DNA of 64,000 nucleotides, from positions 50,345,762 to 50,409,761 of the forward strand of contig JAKCOZ010000005.1 in the NCBI GenBank assembly GCA_022605955.1, in the 5' to 3' direction. The DNA comes from Rallus limicola. Lineage: Eukaryota > Chordata > Aves > Gruiformes > Rallidae. Positions 1 through 52,468 of the stretch are shown here, piece after piece. Made by a program: the position numbers and the translations under genes. The notes under the pieces are model-generated. The model searched no databases and was not told where the DNA came from. It saw only the letters and a program-made list of their open reading frames with translations. Each line of letters starts with the position of its first letter. Position 1 is the first letter of the stretch.

Positions 1-40529
<40,529 letters not shown>

Positions 40530-40917
40530 TACAATATTTTGTATTGCTATCATATTGTAATCTACTGTTGCGTTAGTGTTGTGTATGAGTGGTTTGTGGA
40601 CAGTTTGTGTGGAGCAGTTGTTTAGATTGCTAACACGTTGCACAAAAAAAAACCAACAACCCCAATCTATGCTGTGAGGGTGAATGGAAAGTCTGTGTAT
40701 GCCTTTTAAACAGGAGTAGCGCTGTGGAGCAGCTCATATTCAGCATAGAGGCAAACTGATTTTTAGAAAATGACTCTCTTTCTCTTCCAGTGTGCCATAA
40801 GAAAACAGGCTTTGCATAACGCTCTGTTCAGTGCTGCCGAAGCTAAAGCGTTCCTGCTTTGGCCTGCTCTTCAGCTCTGATGAGGCACAAGTTAAAAACC
40901 ACCGTTTGGTTCTTTTT

Positions 40918-40954
40918 GGGTTGTTGTGGGGGGTTTTTTGGGGGGGGTTTGGGG
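40918..40954 (+). other. G-quadruplex candidate in CEP170B 3'UTR
   Basis: Four G runs (40918-20, 40928-33, 40940-47, 40951-54) are separated by loops of 7, 6 and 3 bases. This fits the standard G3+ with loops up to 7 rule on the mRNA strand. An adjoining T run follows. Confidence 0.6.
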
Positions 40955-41494
40955 TTTTTTTTTACCTGTACAACCGAAGCATTACGGCTCCGTTAGAATC
41001 AATGTGTACATCCAGTGGAATGATTGTGCAATACCTTGGGTTTCTAGGAGAAACTCTTTAGTGCAGCTGTGTAAGAAGTCCTTTTCAGTGGTTGTAAAAG
41101 AAAAAAAAAAGGTGACCACATTGAAGTTGTGCACTGTCTCATTTTCAGTCCAAAAACCAAATGAAGATGGAGTAAACCCTTTGTTTTCCTCTTGAGAAAG
41201 TGTAAAAGTTAGTCATGATATGAATGTAAAGACTACTACTGCAGTTACTATTTTTGATGACCCCAAAGTTTGGGGTAGGTACAAAAAGTCCAATTTTACA
41301 GGTTAGCTTGCCAAATTTTCATTATTTTGGTACAAATGCTCTCTTTAAACTGTTGTTGGTTTTGTTGGTGTTTTTTTTTTTAAATATATACAATATTTTT
41401 ACAAGGAGCTACAAAGGCTCTTGGCTGGGCCAAAAACTAAGATGTTTACAATTAGCTAATTGCTAAGAAAGACATCTGTTCCAATGGCTCATGT

Positions 41495-41500
41495 AATAAA
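41495..41500 (+). terminator. Proximal poly(A) signal AATAAA (CEP170B)
   Basis: AATAAA lies about 1 kb after the stop codon. A second copy is at 41944-41949. Use of either is not shown by sequence alone. Confidence 0.4.
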
Positions 41501-43911
41501 CTTAATTGCACAGTTGCTGTGAACTAGTGTTCACTTGACAGCACTGAAAAAACAATGGCTTAAATGTAGCTCCACCTTTATGGCTAGTTCTGTTACGAAT
41601 ATTTTTCAGTACTGCAGTGCTTGAAGATGCCATTCTGTGGCATTCTCCAGAAACTATTCAGCAGGGTCAAGCACTTGGTACAGCTGGGATTTTTGTCTGG
41701 ATTTTTGGGGGTCCACTATAATCCTAGAAATACTGAGGATCTTGTGCAGTTGCACTGAGCAATTCCTTGCTTTAAAAAAAGTTGGGCTTTGTGTTCTGTC
41801 TTTCAGTTAAACTGCAAAACACCAAGCAATTTCTTTTGTTGCTTTAAGCACAAAAGTTCTGGTTTTGAGGGGATTTCTTCCAGACATGTTTGCTCCCAGT
41901 TTTTTTCTGTCTTGTATCAATTTGCTTTTCATTCTTCCCAGTCAATAAAGAATAATCAAGTAAAGAAGTTATTTTGTAGCTGTGGAGGATACATTTGCTG
42001 GGAAAGGTGAGCAGATGAGTTCCACTTTGCCCTCACACAGTGTGTAGTTTAACCAGTGAAAATGGTTTCCCAAGCTTGACTGCTTCTTGTGTGCTGACTT
42101 TATATTTTGGGGTGGGTAGTGGATCCCTTAGTTAGCTTCAGTAGTTACCTGAGCTTTTCTGCTAGAATGTTGTAACTGTGGGAACCTCCTGAGGTGACTT
42201 AAATAGGGATGCTCACAAAGTGTTTAATCTTACTAGTGGAGACCATGATTGCTCTCCTGGTGAAGCTAGTGGAGCTTTCTATTGATTTCAGCAGAAACAG
42301 GATCGGTCCCCAAATTGGGAGTATGCTAACAGGCTGTTAGCTTCCTTTTGAGTGTGCCAGGTGCTGGCTGGTAAACAATAGGTGCAAATATTCTTCCAAG
42401 GTTCCCAGTAGGTTATAAGACTCATCTGCTTCTGCGGAGTTGCTCTTCCATGAAGAAATCTGCTGGATTTCATGTAGGTGAATGCAGAATAAACAAGGAA
42501 AAAAAAAAGAATTTGCCCTTGATGTTCCTCTGCCTGTAATATATGCACTGTCTGAATGTGTTCATTCGGTTGTTTACTCTGATCTGTCTTTTCTTGAAAT
42601 ACCTGACTGTGTCCTTGATGAATACCATAACTGGTAGTATCATTCCTGATGTACCAGACACAACCTTTTCAAGCCCTCCTTGGTGAGGGTTTGAACTGAC
42701 CAGGTGCTACCCCAACTCATGAGGAGTTAAAGGACCTTCACAGATAAGGTGTTGCAGTTAGTTTCAGTTTTGCTGCAGAGACATATGAATTACTCAAACA
42801 TCTGACTTCAGTTGTTGGTACCCATGTTTCCACATCTTCATGGCTATGCTCTAATGGATTTTGTTCTCTACATGTCCTTGATGGGACTTCTGTTTGCTGT
42901 CACTTGAAAATTGCTTGATTTTTCTTTCATTTGTGAAAACATCAGGGATGGATTTTCTTCCTTGGTCGCTGTTCTGAACCTGAGAGGGAGCCCACAGACA
43001 CCTTACAGCAGTTAATTAACCCGCAAAATATGGTCCCTTTTCAAGTGACTTAATAAGGATGCAACGATCGGTGTCTGTAATGTGGAAATGTGTGTGTGAA
43101 GTGGGGGGAGGATGCACAGCTTGATGTATTTATGGCTCGACCAAACTGTAAAATGCTTGTGTGTCCTGACATCCTTCATTCTTTGCACTTACACCAGTTC
43201 TGCTAGGCAGTGATGAAACGCAACAACCTGTATTCTCTTGCATCTGCTGCTCGGGAGGTGCGCCCCATTTGCACTTGTCTGCTCCAGATAAGCCAAAGAG
43301 CTGCCACCTGACTGTAGCTCCTTCAGTCACCCACTCCTCATTCTTACAGGCAGTACTGTACACAGCCATGGAAACACACCTCTGTGTGACTCCAGTGGGG
43401 CCGTGGCGGGTGCGCAGTGGGTGGCCCGGGATCAGCGCGTGCGATTCCTGTTGGTGTCCGTGAGCTATGGGTGGCCCTCGCAAGTTTGGTAGGGGTGACG
43501 CCAACCTGCAGCTCTCACTTGCACCCTGTTGCTCTCATGTGTTTTGTATCTGACTAAGGAAATGTAACAAAGGGTGGGGTTTTCAAAGCCTCTCGGGCCC
43601 TTCTGGGTTCCTGTCCGCCTCGGGTGCCTGACGCCGTGAGCACCTTTCCAAATCCCAGCCCTCAGCTCTTCCACTATACTTGAAAACCACCTTCTCAGTT
43701 TGACACTTTCAAATGTAAAAACCTGTTAACTCTCTTCTGATGGGGTGAATGTAAATTCCTGTGAGAATGTGTATGAGCTTTGTGAGCGAGGACCCAAATG
43801 TATCTGTGGTGATCTCATGTAGCGGTGGTGCTCCACCAGGAGGAAAGATTGTCTGCATCACCTTGGAGTATTTTAGTAAAGGTACAACTAGGGGAATGTT
43901 TACATACAGCC

Positions 43912-43981
43912 TACTGAGAAAAAGAGGAGACAAAAAAAGAGAGAGAGAAGAAAAAAAAAAAGATAGATTAAAAAGTGTAAA
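43912..43981. repeat. Purine-rich low-complexity tract
   Basis: An almost pure A/G stretch includes GAGAGAGAGA and an A11 run. It is within the presumed 3'UTR. Confidence 0.7.
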
Positions 43982-44507
43982 AAGTATTTAAGTGCAAGAT
44001 TCTACTAGTTTTGCTCTTGTTTTGCAGATCACACTAGCTATTTTTGCAGTTCAGTAAATGTGTATAACTTTTGGCAAAGACCAGACAGAACTACCTGTTC
44101 ACTTTCGATGTGCCCCGTGCTGAATTGTGCCTATTTCACTCTCTGCTGTTGTTATGCTGCTGATTCTGCTGTTCTGAACTGTTCACTGGATCATTCCATT
44201 TGCATGCAACACAAATGCAGGCTGAGCTGTCTGAGAGTAAAGCTGAAACACGTTTGTATAACTTGAATCAATTAATGACTTTCTCTTTTCCACACCCTCT
44301 TGAAATGCTGTGTATAATTCGGATTTGTTTCTCCTGCCCTGATTTTTTTCTTCCCCCCCACTTTTTGTTTTGGTTTTGGGGGTTTTATTTTGGGGTGGGT
44401 TTTTTTTGTTTGTTTGGTTTGTTTTGAATGGTTATTTATTTTTGTTTGGATTATAGGCAGTATCTGTACATTTTGTTTCAAGGTGATATTGTGGACGTCT
44501 TTAAAAA

Positions 44508-44555
44508 AATAAATTGTTATTTTATATAATTTTATCATAAAGTTGCTCTAATAAA
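44508..44555 (+). terminator. Distal paired poly(A) signals (CEP170B)
   Basis: There are two AATAAA copies (44508-44513 and 44550-44555) in an AT-rich context. A T/G-rich downstream element follows at about 44610-44640. This is the best candidate for the main transcript end. Confidence 0.6.
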
Positions 44556-44991
44556 TCATTCTTTTATCATGTGACAAAGATTCTGGATTTCCTGTGCTAA
44601 TTTGGGGGCGAGGATGTCTTTGGTAGGTTGTATTTTTGAGCTGCCTGTTTAGGTTGATGTTAACTACAGCGTAATAAAAGGATTGTCAGCAGCTGCAGGC
44701 TCACAGCACAACTGGATCCATCCTGGTGACACCTATGGCAGGGGCAGGCCCAACTCCAGAGGTGCAGGGGTCTGCCTGCCCCCATCCTGGCATGTGCAGG
44801 CTGTAAGGTCCCCATCACACGAGTGTGGTCTCACTTCTGAGTCTGGGATGGTGACAGCTGATTTTAGTACCAGTTTGCTTCGTTGCCACAATTAACCATG
44901 GTAGGTGAATCCAGCCTGGACATGAGCATTCCCTGGCAGGCATGGGATTATAGAAATGCATTATTTATTATACTTCTTTGCTCTCACCTTA

Positions 44992-45026
44992 GATATATAT
45001 ATATATATACACACACATTTATATAT
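44992..45026. repeat. (TA)n(CA)n microsatellite
   Basis: TA dinucleotides run into ACACACACA and TTATATAT. It is a simple repeat. Confidence 0.9.
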
Positions 45027-45881
45027 TGGAGGTTCTATCCATGAAGTTCCTCTCTTTTCTCTCTTTGTTCTGTCGCTGTCCTCCTTTCCTCCTGTGGGTC
45101 TGTCTGACCTCTGCATCCTTCCCAGCACTTCTGGAATAGCATTTATTCCCCTTTTACCTCTGCACAGCTTTCAGGTGTCTGCCACCACCCTGCTCGGTGC
45201 TGTGTGGGACTCTGGCTCCACGTTCTCTGCATTTGCACAGCTTTCTGTAGGAAATAGAACATGTGTAGCTGCAAAAAATGGTATATTGTTGGCCAGCAAT
45301 AGCTACAATGCAGACAAAGGTGGGGGGGGAGATTAGTACCTCACCAGGATCGGTGAAAGACCTCCCATCCCCTGGTGACAGATGTTTGAACATGAGACCT
45401 GTTATGCTCGTAGGGAAGGATTTTCTGTTAAAAAAAACCCCACCCAATTTTAAAATAATTAAATTCTGCCTCTTAAAAACCTTTCTTAAACTTAGTTGGT
45501 GTGTGCTGTGTCTGCAGAGAAGGCTTTACATGTTCTCTGCCATACAGGGCTGGGTTGCACACTGACTTTGTTGCTTCTCCACAGGCCTCCCCAGCAGCAC
45601 TGAGCAGTGGGTGAGCTGGGATGCTACACCAAGGGCCCTTTTGAAATCAATAGCACATCCACTTCATTAATTTTTAATGCTCTGTCTGAATAAACATGAG
45701 AGGTAGTGGAATGGTGGCCAAAACTCTTCACAGTGTAGTGAAAGCTCCTGCCTGGCAGAATTTAAAAGTAAAGGGTGGATGGCAAAAGTAATGATCTCCT
45801 CTGTGCCTCTCCCTCCTGGGTGTTCAACTGCAGTCCTGCCTGGCTCTGACATGTCCTCATCTCTGCTGGGAAAGAGCCTGG

Positions 45882-45884
<3 letters not shown>

Positions 45885-45926
<42 letters not shown>
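45885..45926. repeat. (TG)21 microsatellite
   Basis: There are 21 uninterrupted TG units. It is likely polymorphic and can adopt Z-DNA. Confidence 0.95.
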
Positions 45927-45929
<3 letters not shown>

Positions 45930-46834
45930 AAAGGAGCACTGGAAAGCGGTGCCTGGAGCAGGGTCTGCAGGATCCTTCGTTGGAGCAAGAATTTCAGTCC
46001 TTGGAGAGACACACTCTCATTTTTTGACACTGTGTGAGGATCAACTGATGTATCCTCCTCCCCTGTTGGGTCCTGGCCCCACAATGGGGTGACACCACCA
46101 GGTCTTTCTCAACGAGGGCATTTGTGGATGGCTAAAGAGTGAAGTTCCATCGGTCTCAGCTTTTTCTGGTGGGATGGGGTTGGCATGGGGCAGTGGGGGG
46201 GGGTGGGGAAGGGAGAGATGTTGGCTGAGGGCTGTGTTGCTTTCCTCAGGAGGGGTGCAGCCATTTGCAGGTATTTGGAGCACCTGCACACAGGAGCATA
46301 CTTGATGCAGCTTTTCTAGAAAAAGTGCTTTATTTTAATGGTTTGGCTGCTTGACTTGGGCTGAGCAAGGGAAGCTGAGGAAAATGAACATCAAAATAGC
46401 ACTCACTGGGGCTCTACCCACCTTAAGCTTTTTTTTTTTTTTCCTCTGAACAGAAATTACCAAAAAGGCTGTACTTGCCAGAAGAATCAGTGCCAAAAAC
46501 CCCCTCTCTCAACATCCAGCTCAGGAGCCTTAGGAAGGGGGGAAAAATTTATAGACCCAAAATGTGGCATCCACCAGGCGCTCAGGGCTGTACAGTAGGC
46601 AAGGAACCATCCAGGGTGAAATTCAGTGTCAGCAAGAGCTGCTGTGGCTTTAGCACAGCAATACGTGGTGATAGCAGGTCACTCTGGTGGTGTCTCTCCA
46701 GGGCCTGGGTCTCCCTCCTGGCTGCTGATAGCTGGGCAGGCTCGCAGAGGGTGGGTTGTAATGCAGCCTGTAACAGACCTTCACCACAGGCAAAGCAACC
46801 TCTTTGTAAGCAAGAAAAATGCTCCTTTTCAGGA

Positions 46835-46885
46835 GGACACATAGACAATCTTCAAGGTCCCTTCCAACCCAAACCATTCTGTGAG
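46835..46885 (+). mobile_element. CR1 LINE 3' end fragment (plus strand)
   Basis: The sequence CTTCAAGGTCCCTTCCAACC, followed by CAAACCATTCTGTGAG, is the sense CR1 3' terminus. Only about 50 bases are clear; the upstream limit is uncertain. Confidence 0.75.
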
Positions 46886-47429
46886 TCAAGGATAGCACTG
46901 GGTCAGGCCAGTGATTTCCTGGGCTGCCTGGTGCTTTATGCAAATCAAAGAGGAGGGATGCAGTTGTAATCCAAAACCAGCTATGTACAAGGCAGATGGA
47001 GCATCCTGAAGCTTTTACTAATGCTTGTAAGTCATCTTTTCTAGGTGTGACTGGAGAGCCAGGGCCACTCCAGAGAATCGACATAACTGAGATAGCAAAA
47101 GTCTCTAAAAGAGCACTTACAGAGATATGCAAATCACTAATTATTTTTTACATTGGAATGTAACAGGGTTTTTCCCCAGCCAAATATATATGACAATCAT
47201 TAAATTACAGGTTGAGCAAAATTATTCCAGGTAAGTGTTAAATGCTTCAAGTTAAATGGTTGATGTCAAGGGTTTGATATTTTGGTGAACTTCCTGCATT
47301 TTTTAGAAAGCAGAACTAGATCAAATATTTAAAAATATTTCCATGGGGAAAAATAAAATCACAGTTGTGTTTAGACCTTGGGTTTTCTTTAAGCTTGTTA
47401 GCTGAATCACTTCTCAATGCTTGACCTGA

Positions 47430-47830
47430 AATGACGTCTCCCTCCCCAGCTCGTTTGGCTGTGCAGTCTTTAGGCACAAAGTATAAGCGGAGCGGTTTTC
47501 TCCTGGAGCGTAAGGACCCTGGCTGTTCCTGCCTCCCATCCTTCTGCTGACTGTTGGTGTTGGGAGCCCAGCCGCCTTGTCCTCGTGAATCAGAAAGTGC
47601 AGTTTTGTAGTAATCTCTGTGGCAGTAGCCCCGTTTTCATCTATTATTAGCTCTGGGAGATGAGAACGTGTTAAACTGGCAGCTGCTGCTTCGCGAGCCT
47701 CCCACGCAGGCGTTAAGGGACCTGGCACTGCGTCTCTGAGTGCACCCTGCTAGCGAACCCGAGTCCCAGCGTACAGTGAGAGGGTGTTCCTGAGCTGCAG
47801 CGTGTGGCATCTGACTGTGAGAGATGCATT
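47430..47830. promoter_or_regulatory. CpG-enriched patch, possible promoter or enhancer
   Basis: CpG dinucleotides are clearly denser here than in the flanks, roughly one per 20 to 25 bases by eye. The patch includes a TGACGTCT half-CRE-like site near 47431. It lies about 4.6-5 kb upstream of the first PLD4 coding exon. No TATA box or transcript evidence was seen; this is inference. Confidence 0.25.
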
Positions 47831-50800
47831 TCTTCGGTGTGTGGGATGGTGGCAAGTCAACCAGAGCAGGAGGAATAAAAAAGATCACTTGTTTGCCCTG
47901 AAACCTGCAGCCTCTTCTTTGTTTCCTCCTTCCGATTGCAGGAGTTGGTCAAATAAACAGTAATAATTCTCCCCCACAAACCCACTCCCATCCTTAAACC
48001 CTCAGAGCTGCATCACTGCTACTGAGGTCAGAAATGCAGAGTTGCTGCTGGGCTGGGCTGTGATAAGGAGAAGGAAACCAGGCTTTTGCAAGCTGGAGAG
48101 GAGGAGGACAATGAGATTAACCAGACCTGGAAGTGGTTAGAGCTGCCTTGAGCTCAGGAGGTGCTCAGCTGAAATACTTGGTTTGGCTGCTCAGTCTCTG
48201 AAGTCAGCAGAGGGACACGGATGTTTCCCAGAGGTGACCTGGCCCTTTGGCATGGTTGGCTCGCTGAAGTGGCCTCTTGTCCCTTGGTACAGATGAAGCC
48301 TCTGCAAAGGTGGATCCTGTCTTCAGCTTTCTGGTAACCTGAGTCTAAAGGGATGGCAGAATGGCAGAAGCCTTTGCCCAGTTTTTAAACTCTGCTTGTA
48401 TTGAGATTTGGCATGGCCCCAGTGGCAGGTGATCTGTGTACAGCAGTAAATTTAGGAGACAACTGGTCAGACAGACATCCTGTCTGCTTTGCCATCTCCT
48501 TTTCTCTTACCTTTGGCCTTCATGGAGTTGTGACTTGTGTGCTGATCCCAGGGGAAGCAGAGGACTCGTGACACCTTCGGCTTCCCAGAGAAAGGCCTCT
48601 CTGCTGTACCTGACCTCTGGCTCTCCTTAGCATTTCCATCTTCAGCAGCTTAATACAAGGTATGCTAAAGCTTCATGATCCTTCTTGGTTCTCAGTTCTC
48701 TCTCCATCGTTTCTGCCCCCCCTACAGCAACTTTCCTCAGGTTCCAAACAAGAGAATTACATCCTTTGGTTCAATAGGTTCAAGGGGCTCCCTGGAGAGG
48801 AGCAGTGGCATCACTGTACACAGTGGTGTCAGCCAAGGTGGATTTCTTAGGAGCTGCCTCAAACTCAGTGTTGTGTGTAACCTTCTCCCTCATGGTACCA
48901 CTGCAAATTCCAAATACCATGTTTTTAAGAGAAAAGTTGTATTATTTTGAAGGACATAGTTTGCTCCCTTACAGGACCAAGGATGGTCAGGCAAGAGGAA
49001 CTGGGCAGAGAGATGGTTTGGGAGGGTTTGTTTGAGTGTTTAAAATGAAGCCTCTGGAGGGTCAAGAATGAAGCAGTGAGAATATTGCCATGTCTGGGAC
49101 TCAAATGGCACAAAAGCCAAGCAATCCTTTCAACTGGTGTCTTCTAGCACTGATCTAGCCTCTGATCCTACACCTCTGAGGGCAGAGGGAACTTGGCCAT
49201 CCCACAGAATTTGAGCCAGGTCAGGCACTGCAGAAAGGTGTTCCAAAAAGGGGAAGATGAGGGGCTGGAGTCGAAGAAATGGGCAGCAACAACTAGATGA
49301 TAACTTGGGACCCTGATTCTCAGTGGGTGTTGTGAAAGTCTGTTTAAGAGGAAGTAATCTGCAGCAGGAGGAGGAAACAAACAGAAACAAACCTGAAACA
49401 AATCTGCTACCTCTTGTAAGTAGATTCAGGACTAACATCGGACTACATCCAGGCAGGATGATGTCTCCCAGGATGGTAAGTACATTTGCCATCATCATGA
49501 GAGTGCTGGAGGGTGGTCGTGGAGATCTGGATGTATTTGGTTCATCTGAAGAGCTTCAGACAGCTGCTGGGGATGATTTTGTCTGCTGAGAAGCCTCATC
49601 CTTGTGTTTGAAATCCAAAATCCAGAACAGTTTGATGCTGGTGAAGAAAACAGTTACCAAAAGTTATTTCAGGGGCAGGGAAAAAGCAGCTTTAGTGCTG
49701 TACACAAGAGTCTCCTGTGTGTACTCAGCAGCCTTTGGTATTAGATTGTGTTCCAGTCTGTGAAGCAACACTAAGTAGGGCTGGTGTTTATTGCTCTTGG
49801 ATCAACTTTAGTGGTTGAAACTGGGAGCTGGTAAAGCCCTGAAAGCTTGAAGAGAGCTGTATTTAATTACTGGCCAGCTACAATATTATTCTCAAGAATT
49901 CTGTTTGGGTCTGTGATGTTTGCTTTATTGAAAATTAAAGTGTGATTTCTAGTGCAGCTCTCATGGCTTCCGTGTAGCAGCTGGGAAGCTAACCCATCTC
50001 TGCTCAAAGATACCAAGAAGGACTTTGAACCAAATGTTAGGTAACTCTTCTACTGCAAAGATGAGTTCTGTTTGCTCTCATATTTTAAGAGAAATGCTGC
50101 TTGTTTGAAGCCATTTTGTAACTTGCTGAAAGAGAGAACTGAAACCAGTTGCTTCTCCTCAAGGTCCCTCCTGAAGCCATCACACAGCTCTAAGTGCACC
50201 TGCAGCTGCAGTCCCTTACCAAGGCACTGCTTGGGCCACTGAATGTATGATGGCCCCTCTCCAGCTCTGGCTCTGTGGTGAGAACCACCCAAGACAGCCG
50301 GTGGGGCTTTGTTACTGGACAGCCCAGATGGTCAGGACAGCCACAGCCAAAGCAGCAAGCTGTGGAGTGTGACCTGCTGTCTCTCTGGGCTCTCCGGCTC
50401 TAGGCTGAAGGGCTGCTGCCATTGTTTTCAGTTGCATTTCTCCTCCTCCTCTGAAATCCCTTTGCTTCAGTTTCCTACCAAACTCCTGAGCCTCTTCTCT
50501 CTTGCTCCCTTCTCCTTTTGCTCCCACTAAGTTTCCTGGGTGGATGTTTGACCAGTTTCTCTCAAGGTGGTGAAATGTTGTATGTCAGGGTCACACTGCC
50601 TTCTCTGTGTGGTGTGTTCTATCTCCCCTCTGCTTGGGCTGTAAGCACCCTGGGGTAAGACACCACATCTTTGTACTGTGGTTAAAGCATGGAGTGAGAT
50701 TTCAGGAGTGTGGGGACCTGACACTCAGCAGGGAATGGCCAGCTGTCTCATGGCTGGCAGCAGCTCAGTTTCTCCAGCGCTGGGGGAATGGGTGTTACCT

Positions 50801-52378
50801 GTAACTACACCTTGTGTAAAAGCTTGGACCTGGGCACAGCAAGAGAAAGTGCCAGTGGAAAGTGTGAGTAGAACTGCCTTGGAAAGTCAGTACAGATGGT
50901 AACAACAAGCAGCAGACCCTGAAACGGAAACTTAGCTTCTATCACTGCAGCTCTGGCATGCTTTTAACCATGACTCTTCATACTTTTCCTTCCCTCTCCC
51001 TTTTCTCATTCCCCCTTGTCTGCTCTTTGGTCCTTTGGTCCTCTCTTTTCACAACCCTTTCCACGCTCCCCAAGTCACTGTTTGACATCCACCTCCCTTG
51101 TGTCCCAAGACATCCTCCGCTTCTCTGGTTCAGCCTCACTAGTTCCCATGAGCTGGGTGCCACAGGAAGCCTCTGGGGCTAGGTCCGTGCTGTGCCTGAC
51201 TCCTGCCTGGTCCATGTGGTCACAGCATCCGTGCAGAAGAGTGGAGTGGGCAGGAGCTGGATGCAGCATGGACATGTGTGGGGGGACAGACAGCATGAGC
51301 CCACCCAGTTGAGGTGACAACAGCTGTGAACATATGGTAAGACGGATGGGACAAGTCCGGCAGGATCCTTCCTACCTAAAACTTGCTTGAGTGTGGCCAC
51401 CCCCAGAGCAACTGCACATCCGATACCATTGCAGCACATTCACCCTCCGGGCTGTGAACACCCAGTGCCTTGGGGATAGGAAGTGGCAGTCTGGGGACTG
51501 GGCAGGTGGTGATACCGGCTGGTAGCACTGCCTGAAACCCGCCATGCACCGGGATGTGCTTCTCGCCTCTGAGCATGTAAAGTGACAGCTGACTCCTCTG
51601 GGGTCAGTTCACCTCTGCCAGGGCAGGGATGATTCCTGACCCTTTAGGCATGTGTGAAGTTTTTGGTTTGAGCTTTTGAGAAGGCAGCCACCTACTGTCT
51701 GCTTCGAGTTTGGGCTTATTTTGGTATTTGCCCTTTCAGTTGCCTCTGCTGGTGATAGGAAAAGACTAGGAGCAATACTGTCCAGGGAGGAAAAGATGTT
51801 AACATATTTCTCAGGGTCATGGCTGCAACAAGGAGAGAAGAGTTTAAGTTGTAGAAGAGTTTAGATTGTAGAAGATTTTAGATTGTAGCCTCATCCATGC
51901 CCCCTTAGCAGAGTATCTTCTGGAAGAGACACAACAGCTCAGGTGCATCAGAAGAGAGCAGGACCCCAGTAGAGTCACACAGAGGGTGACAACGATGCTG
52001 TACACTGCCACCCTTGGCTTCTGCATTCACTTATTAGCTTGCTGGGAAATGTGTTGGCTTGCAATGGGACAGAAGTGGGTGTTGGAGGCTGACTTGAAGA
52101 GGCTGTGGTGCAGTTGTTTACACATTAATTACAGCAGTGATTTTGGTGTGTAGATAGCACCAGGGAAAAACTGCAGGGACCTGTCTCTCTCACTTTGGAG
52201 TCTGTTAATGTCACTCGAGACCCACAATAGAGTGAGGCCGCTACACAAAGCTTCACTTCAATCTCAGAGCATTATGTAAAGCACTGGCAGTAACCTGCCA
52301 CTTTGGTCTGTAACCAGCTTTATTCGAATTCTGCCATAAAGCCTTATTCTTCCCCTTGCATACATTTCTGTTTTTCAG

Positions 52379-52468
52379 ATTGTGAAAAAAGCATTAAAAG
52401 CATCCCTGAGGTTTAATGAGTCCTCCAGCATGAAATTAAGCGTGAACAATCAAAAAGATGTCAGAACG
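52379..52468 (+). CDS. PLD4: PLD4 first coding exon (ATG at 52430)
   Basis: The exon follows a strong acceptor CTGTTTTTCAG, so a 5' noncoding exon should exist upstream. The ATG at 52430 opens [13 protein letters not shown], the cytosolic tail, before a GTAATT donor at phase 0. The 51 bases before the ATG are also open in frame. The 17 codons they would encode resemble the human N terminus in length. No ATG stands at their start, which reads ATT GTG. Confidence 0.85.

Larger units (their letters stand above)
40530..44575 (+). other. CEP170B: CEP170B 3' untranslated region (probable extent)
   Basis: About 4 kb of noncoding, mostly AT-rich sequence follows the stop codon. AATAAA occurs at 41495, 41944, 44508 and 44550, with a further one at 44673. 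The last close pair is followed by a T/GT-rich stretch (about 44610-44640) suited to cleavage, so I place the distal end near 44575. A CpG-richer patch lies at about 43390-43640. The true end or ends need 3' reads. Confidence 0.55.
44576..52378. other. Intergenic region between CEP170B and PLD4
   Basis: I find no recognisable protein gene here. Reading frames of up to about 165 codons occur but match nothing I know and lack convincing splice structure. Contents are a TA/CA microsatellite (44992-45026), a (TG)21 tract (45885-45926), a G-rich stretch (46172-46214), a CR1 fragment (46835-46885) and a CpG-enriched patch (47430-47830). A 5' noncoding PLD4 exon probably lies in this interval. Strong isolated donors are at 47231 (CAG|GTAAGT) and 49476 (ATG|GTAAGT). 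Confidence 0.65.

Noticed and set aside
45850..46092. Open frames with CVCV or THTH repeats
   Set aside because: These are translations of the (TG)21 microsatellite.
46172..46214. G-rich stretch as a functional G-quadruplex
   Set aside because: It can form one on paper, but it is intergenic with no transcript or promoter context visible, so I did not score it.
46475..46969. Plus-strand open frame of 164 codons in the intergenic region
   Set aside because: It runs into a CR1 3' end, has no known domain, and an overlapping minus-strand frame is equally long.
51847..51889. Repeated TAGATTGTAGAAGA-like units
   Set aside because: A very short imperfect local duplication with no sign of a larger array.
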